A program made the position numbers and the translations under genes. The notes beneath the pieces were generated by a model, which saw only the letters and a program-made list of their open reading frames with translations, did not search any database and had not been told where the DNA came from. From DASRHD01 sp035485575 (GTDB taxonomy: Bacteria; Verrucomicrobiota; Verrucomicrobiia; Opitutales; Opitutaceae): a DNA stretch of 64,000 nt. The DNA lies in the NCBI GenBank assembly GCA_035485575.1, contig DATHNW010000034.1, forward strand, positions 58,142 through 122,141. The letters run 5' to 3'. This document shows, piece after piece, positions 59,930 through 64,000 of this stretch (within the stretch, counting starts at the first letter, position 1; the number at the start of each line of letters is the position of its first letter).

Positions 59930-61095
59930 TTGATCAATTTTTCACGAAGTTCCACATTCTCTTTTTGCAATTGCTCAATGTCTTTCGATTGCTCGTTCAG
60001 ACGCTTTTCCTGCTCGATTTGATGAAGCGTGAGCTCCTCAATCTTCTGCAGCAGCTGTACCTGCATCTGAGTGAGATCGATGCCATGCGCCTTCGCCTCA
60101 TCCTCGCTGGGGATGCCGGGCAGATGGCCGGCCTTTTTGATCGAGGCCTCAACGTCGCTCAGAGGGGGAAGCCGGTAGCCGGGCTTGAACACAAAGTCGG
60201 CATAAGTCTGAGTCGCGCTGACGAAGGATGTCGCGTGCACCTGGCCGGCGACATCCAGCGCGTAGGCGGGCGTGGCTGTACCGATACCGACGTTGCCGGC
60301 GAAATAGTTGTACGCCCCGGAATCCGCAACATAAACGTCGTAAGGCATATTGGTGTGGACACCTGCGGCAATTCCACTAATATATAGGCCGTAATCATTT
60401 GCCACTGTTCCTCTGTTTACATTGGTTAACGCAATATACACTCCGTACCGATTGGAGATGTTGCCCATGGTGGCATTTCGGAGGAAGACATAAGATCCAT
60501 AATCATTGGTGACAGTCCCGCTATTGTTGGCGACAATATACTGCCCGTATAAATTAGGCACATTGGCGGGGTTAGTATTATTAGCCCATGCGGACAGCCC
60601 CGTTACAGTGCTGGGTCCACTTACGGCATTAGATACGGTATCGCTCATCCCAGTCAATGTGCCAGTAAACCCGCTTCCGTAATTGCTTACCGAATTAGAT
60701 ATTCCTGTCACGTTGCTGCTAAATGAGACCGTATTACTCTGGGGTATCGTCGTAACGAACGCCGTGTTGATTGCCGAATCATTCGTTATTCCAGATGGAT
60801 TTAATGCCAAATAGCTAAAATTTGATACGTCGGCGATATTGAATTCGTTCGATGGCGTAAAAGTAGAAAAAGACTTTAGATTTGATACATAGTATGTGAT
60901 CGGTGTGCCGTTGCCAGGGTCATAACTCGTGGGAACCGTCGGATTGTTCGGATTGCTGATGTCGAGCATGGCGGCAGGGGTGGAAGTACCGATGCCAACC
61001 GTGTTATTACTCGATACCACCAAGCCAGTGCCCTGGGCATAGAGCTGCGCGGCTGTGACGGCTAAGGCCGCACAAAACAGAAGTTCGTTTTTCAT
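59926..61095 (-). CDS. Fibre-like secreted protein with C-terminal coiled coil (paralogue B)
   Basis: 389 residues, first gene of the RHS operon. Same architecture as its neighbour: signal peptide about 1-20 (ending QLYAQ), GTGLVVSSNNTVGIGTSTPA, YGLYISG/YGVYIAL repeats, then ADFVFKPGYRLPPLSDVEAS, HLPGIPSEDEAKAHGIDLTQ and a coiled coil ending ELREKLIK. The C-terminal ADFVFKPGY...HLPGIPS...GIDL block is shared by tail-fibre-type proteins of Bacteroidota (recalled). The middle is shorter than in paralogue A. The 4-base overlap with the next gene points to one transcript. Confidence 0.82.
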   Translation of the reverse strand: MKNELLFCAALAVTAAQLYAQGTGLVVSSNNTVGIGTSTPAAMLDISNPNNPTVPTSYDPGNGTPITYYVSNLKSFSTFTPSNEFNIADVSNFSYLALNPSGITNDSAINTAFVTTIPQSNTVSFSSNVTGISNSVSNYGSGFTGTLTGMSDTVSNAVSGPSTVTGLSAWANNTNPANVPNLYGQYIVANNSGTVTNDYGSYVFLRNATMGNISNRYGVYIALTNVNRGTVANDYGLYISGIAAGVHTNMPYDVYVADSGAYNYFAGNVGIGTATPAYALDVAGQVHATSFVSATQTYADFVFKPGYRLPPLSDVEASIKKAGHLPGIPSEDEAKAHGIDLTQMQVQLLQKIEELTLHQIEQEKRLNEQSKDIEQLQKENVELREKLIK

Positions 61096-61261
61096 GAAGC
61101 TGGGCGGGAATGCTGGAGAAGCAGGACGGCAGAAAGCAAATACGGAAATCCCCTAGCAGCGATTTTTTACCCAGCTGTAATATCCCCTTGTTCCGGCTGA
61201 TCCGCCCGCCCGCGTTGCGCAGTTGCCAACTCGCCTGACCCGGTCGAGATTCGTTCCTTTC

Positions 61262-61696
61262 ATGAGCGACCTCGACGAGCTTTACCAGCAGGTCATCCTC
61301 GACCACAACCGCCGTCCGCGAAACCGCGGCAAACTACCCACAGCCAACCGCGTGGCCCATGGCGACAACCCGACCTGCGGCGACCAGTGCAGCGTTTTCC
61401 TGCGGCTCGACGGCGACCGCATCGCCGAACTCGCATTCGAGGGCGACGGCTGCGCCATCTCGCAGGCCAGCGCCTCGGTCATGACCACTCGCCTCAAGGG
61501 CAAGACCGCCGCCGAGGCCCGCGCGATCTTCGATGATTTCCATCGCATCATCACCACCGGCCAGGCGCCGGACGAGTTCAGCGACCTCGCCGCGTTCGCC
61601 GGCGTGCATGCCTATCCGGCGCGCATCAAGTGCGCCACGCTGGCCTGGCATGCCGCGCTCGACGCGCTCAAACAGGAGCCTCCGCCCGTGGCCTGA
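61262..61696 (+). CDS. sufU: SufU-type iron-sulfur scaffold
   Basis: 144 residues from the ATG at 61262 (frame opens at 61223). NifU/SufU scaffold or zinc-dependent sulfur acceptor for SufS. The three ligand cysteines and aspartate are in place: NPTCGDQCSVFL, GDGCAISQASASVM and RIKCATLAWHAAL. LYQQVILDHNRRPRNRG is the usual N terminus. It is 19 bases upstream of sufS, the common Gram-positive-like order for SufU, and so likely activates SufS by taking its persulfide sulfur. Confidence 0.93.
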   Translation: MSDLDELYQQVILDHNRRPRNRGKLPTANRVAHGDNPTCGDQCSVFLRLDGDRIAELAFEGDGCAISQASASVMTTRLKGKTAAEARAIFDDFHRIITTGQAPDEFSDLAAFAGVHAYPARIKCATLAWHAALDALKQEPPPVA

Positions 61697-61715
61697 GCCC
61701 GGCCGCATAAATTTC

Positions 61716-62942
61716 ATGTCAACCTGGACCGACCTTCGCGCGCAGTTTCCCGCCCTGCACCAGACCGTGCAGGGCGGCAAGCCGCTCATCTATCTCGACA
61801 ACGCCGCCACCACGCACAAACCGCGCGCCGTGCTCGACGCCCTCGCGCATTTCTATGAGTGCGACAACGCCAACGTCCATCGCGGGCTGCACGCGCTCTC
61901 CATGCGCGCGACCGACGCCTACGAGGCTGCGCGCGCGCGGGTGGCGAAGTTCATCCACGCCACCTCGCCCGCTGAAATCATCTTCACGCGCGGCACGACG
62001 GAATCGATCAACCTCGTGGCCGCGAGCTGGGGCGGCACCAACCTGAAAAAGGGCGACGTCATCCTCCTCACCGAGATGGAGCATCACTCCAACCTCGTGC
62101 CGTGGCAGCTCGTTGCGCAGCGCACCGGCGCCACACTCCGCTTCGTGCCCGTGACCGGCGACGACGGTCTCCTCGATCTTTCGCAGCTCGACCGCCTGCT
62201 CACGCCCGAGGTGAAACTTTTCGCCTTCACCCACGTTTCGAATACGCTCGGCACGATCAATCCCGTCGCGGAACTCTGCGCACGTGCGAAAAAAGCCAGC
62301 GTCGTCACCCTGGTGGATGCCGCGCAGTCCGCCGGCCACCTGCCGCTCAACGTGCAGACGATGGGCTGCGACTTCCTCGCCTTCAGCGGACACAAAATGG
62401 CCGGTCCCACCGGCATCGGGGTGCTCTATGGCCGCCGGGCGCTGCTCGAAAGCATGCCGCCCTGGCAGGGCGGCGGCGGCATGATCGCGTCGGCCGACTT
62501 TCTGGAGAGTCGCTGGAAACCGCCCCCCGAGCGCTTCGAGGCCGGCACACCGAATGTCGCCGACGCCGTCAGCCTCGCCGTCGCGTGTGACTTTCTCGAC
62601 TCGCTCGACTGTGCCGCCATCGCGAAGCACGACGGCGAACTCGCCCAACTGGCCTATGAAAAATTGAGCGAACTGCCGGGCATCCGCCTGCTCGGCCCGC
62701 GGAAGGGGCGCGGCGGCCTCGTCAGCTTCGCACTGCCCGGCGTGCATGCCCACGACATTGTGACATTCGCCGACCAGGATGGCATCGCGCTGCGCGGCGG
62801 CCATCACTGCAACCAGCCGCTCATGCGAAAACTCGGCCTCACCGGCACCACGCGCGCGAGCTTCTATGTTTACAACACACCCGGGGAAGTCGATGCGCTC
62901 GCGGCCAGCCTGCACCGCATCGTGAAATTCTTCGCGGGCTGA
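61716..62942 (+). CDS. sufS: SufS-type cysteine desulfurase
   Basis: 408 residues from the ATG at 61716 (frame opens at 61533 inside sufU). Class V aminotransferase fold that makes persulfide sulfur from cysteine with pyridoxal phosphate. YLDNAATTHKPRAVLDAL at the N terminus, EMEHHSNLVPWQ (PLP-stacking histidine), FSGHKMAGPTGIGVLYG (Schiff-base lysine) and RGGHHCNQPLMRKL (catalytic cysteine on the mobile loop). RFEAGTPNVADAVSLA is also conserved. Group II (SufS) type rather than IscS, by the GHHCNQP loop. Coupled with sufU. Confidence 0.95.
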   Translation: MSTWTDLRAQFPALHQTVQGGKPLIYLDNAATTHKPRAVLDALAHFYECDNANVHRGLHALSMRATDAYEAARARVAKFIHATSPAEIIFTRGTTESINLVAASWGGTNLKKGDVILLTEMEHHSNLVPWQLVAQRTGATLRFVPVTGDDGLLDLSQLDRLLTPEVKLFAFTHVSNTLGTINPVAELCARAKKASVVTLVDAAQSAGHLPLNVQTMGCDFLAFSGHKMAGPTGIGVLYGRRALLESMPPWQGGGGMIASADFLESRWKPPPERFEAGTPNVADAVSLAVACDFLDSLDCAAIAKHDGELAQLAYEKLSELPGIRLLGPRKGRGGLVSFALPGVHAHDIVTFADQDGIALRGGHHCNQPLMRKLGLTGTTRASFYVYNTPGEVDALAASLHRIVKFFAG

Positions 62943-62955
62943 CGGCCCCTCCCGA

Positions 62956-62986
62956 TTTTTAACGCGGAGATTTCGAGGCACAGAGA
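62956..62986 (-). repeat. Short intergenic repeat-like element (copy 3)
   Basis: On the minus strand it reads TCTCTGTGCCTCGAAA then TCTCCGCGTTAAAAA, nearly the same as copy 2 at 45252-45281 (TCTCTGCGCCTCGCGC, CTTTGCGTTAAAAA). It follows sufS by 13 bases. Confidence 0.6.
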
Positions 62987-63099
62987 ATTAAAGCCATTCA
63001 TTTCCTGGTTTTCTGGCTTCTGAATTAAAAAATTCACTCCTGCATCCATCATCCAAATGGAACCTGCTCCAGCGCAGATTGGTGGCTGACTAAGTCGTT

Positions 63100-64000
63100 C
63101 TACAGAATCAGCCGCCAAATAAGGCCGAGCACGCCGCCCGCGAGCACAACGGGGATGATGCCGACTTTATAGCGATACAAGGCCACGAACGCCATCAGCG
63201 TCACGCCAAGCGCAAACCAATCGACCGGCGCGTTTTTGGGCAGAATCACCTGCCACGAGGACCACACAGCCAGGTTGAGAATCACTCCCATCACCGCGGC
63301 CGTCACGGCCGTGAGCGCGGCATTGAGCCTGGTCTGTCCGCGCAGACGTTCGATATAGGGCGCACCGAGAAAAATCCAGATGAAGCACGGCACGAAGGTT
63401 ACCCAAGTGGTCAGGGCCGCACCGAGCGTCGCGGCCAGAAGCGGCGGCAGCGCACCGGGATGGTTCCAGCCGCCGAGAAAGCCCACGAATTGCAGCACCA
63501 TGATGAGCGGACCGGGGGTCGTCTCGGCCAGGCCGAGGCCGTCGAGCATTTGCGATGCGCCCAGCCAGGAAAATTTTCCCACGGCCTGCTGCGCCACATA
63601 GGGCAGCACCGCATAGGCGCCGCCAAACGTGACCACCGCCGCCTTGCTGAAAAAAATTCCTTCGCTCGCCAGCACCCCACCCCACCCCTGCCACAGGCCA
63701 ACCGCCAGGATTGGCGCAAACCAGAGCAACCCGCCCACCCCCACGATGCGCAACGAATGACCCCAAAGTGAACGCGTCCCCAGGCTGCGCCCAAAAGCGC
63801 CCGTGTCGGGCGCCGCCGGCCGGCCACTGCCCAAAAAATGCGGAAAAAACCTTTCACCCAAAAAGCCCAGCAAACCTGCGCCGAGGACGATGGCCGGAAA
63901 CGGCGCGTGCAGAAAAAAAATCGCGGCAAACGCCGCCGCCGCCACCGCCCAATGGGCGGGCGTTTTCAATGCCTGGGAGCCAATACGCAGCATCGCCGCC
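63100..64000 (-). CDS. chrA: ChrA-family chromate transporter (C-terminal part)
   Basis: Partial gene: the frame is open to the right edge, so the N-terminal domain lies beyond 64000; 300 codons visible. The visible portion has the second CHR domain of a long-chain transporter: FFSKAAVVTFGGAYAVLPYV, GLAETTPGPLIMVLQFVGFL, then WVTFVPCFIWIFLGAPYIER and AVMGVILNLAVWSSWQ, with about seven membrane segments. The TPGP motif is the CHR signature. It probably exports chromate or a related anion; the substrate is inferred only from the family. No terminator is seen before its end. Confidence 0.85.
   Translation of the reverse strand, partial: AAMLRIGSQALKTPAHWAVAAAAFAAIFFLHAPFPAIVLGAGLLGFLGERFFPHFLGSGRPAAPDTGAFGRSLGTRSLWGHSLRIVGVGGLLWFAPILAVGLWQGWGGVLASEGIFFSKAAVVTFGGAYAVLPYVAQQAVGKFSWLGASQMLDGLGLAETTPGPLIMVLQFVGFLGGWNHPGALPPLLAATLGAALTTWVTFVPCFIWIFLGAPYIERLRGQTRLNAALTAVTAAVMGVILNLAVWSSWQVILPKNAPVDWFALGVTLMAFVALYRYKVGIIPVVLAGGVLGLIWRLIL

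Overview
The window looks like chromosomal DNA of a GC-rich Verrucomicrobiota bacterium, most likely of the Opitutaceae. This is inferred from gene content: a TonB receptor with an LDPFTVTG-type N-terminal motif, a long chlamydia-like ThyX relative, many secreted proteins with chitobiase-like or YXWGQ repeats, a TMTC-like glycosyltransferase, weak Shine-Dalgarno sequences, and a full-size RHS protein next to fibre-like proteins. No plasmid, phage integrase, transposase or CRISPR array was seen.

Layout. 1-3.9 kb (minus): metE-folP-folB-folK, linking methionine synthesis to folate synthesis; a 36-bp inverted repeat sits upstream of metE. 4.1-5.6 kb: modA-modB without modC. 5.6-11.8 kb: a putative metal-handling locus (CusF-like lipoprotein, small His-rich membrane protein, TonB receptor, MacB/FtsX-type ABC pair, His-rich lipoprotein, DUF3299 protein). 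12-13.6 kb: a small membrane protein and a secreted FNPQPDPPG-repeat protein. 13.6-16.7 kb (minus): ribB(A)-ribH-nusB-ftsY, where the GTP cyclohydrolase II half has lost its zinc cysteines. 16.9-24.8 kb: transglutaminase-like protein, rarA, a ComEC-like protein, an EEP nuclease/phosphatase, the ThyX-like protein and a YXWGQ-repeat protein. 24.9-38.6 kb (minus): complex I operon nuoB to nuoN without nuoA, with a 68-codon OmdA-like gene between nuoE and nuoF. 38.8-39.7 kb: tRNA-Ser(GGA) and a SpoU methyltransferase. 39.8-48.7 kb: surface and polysaccharide genes (TMTC-like protein, beta-helix protein with chitobiase-type repeats, heparinase-like lyase, CBM-like protein, DUF1573 protein). 48.8-61.1 kb (minus): a five-gene polymorphic-toxin operon of two fibre-like paralogues, an Ig-repeat protein, a 2430-residue RHS protein with a Tse2-like tip, and a small probable immunity gene. 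61.2-62.9 kb: sufU-sufS. 63.1 kb to the right edge: the C-terminal half of a ChrA-type transporter.

The most interesting part is the RHS operon. The RHS protein has a signal peptide, about 390 unrecognised residues, a region with 13 cysteines, a long YD-repeat shell and an AT-richer C-terminal tip resembling the Tse2 ADP-ribosyltransferase-like toxins, followed with a 4-bp overlap by the likely immunity gene. Directly downstream lies a decayed piece of a second, different toxin tip (HNH-nuclease-like) with one in-frame stop, one frameshift and lost active-site histidines. This looks like a record of tip exchange at the locus. Also notable are three copies of short intergenic repeat-like elements and several enzymes that have lost canonical catalytic motifs. 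All functional calls rest on reading the sequence and recalled family motifs; no database search was run.
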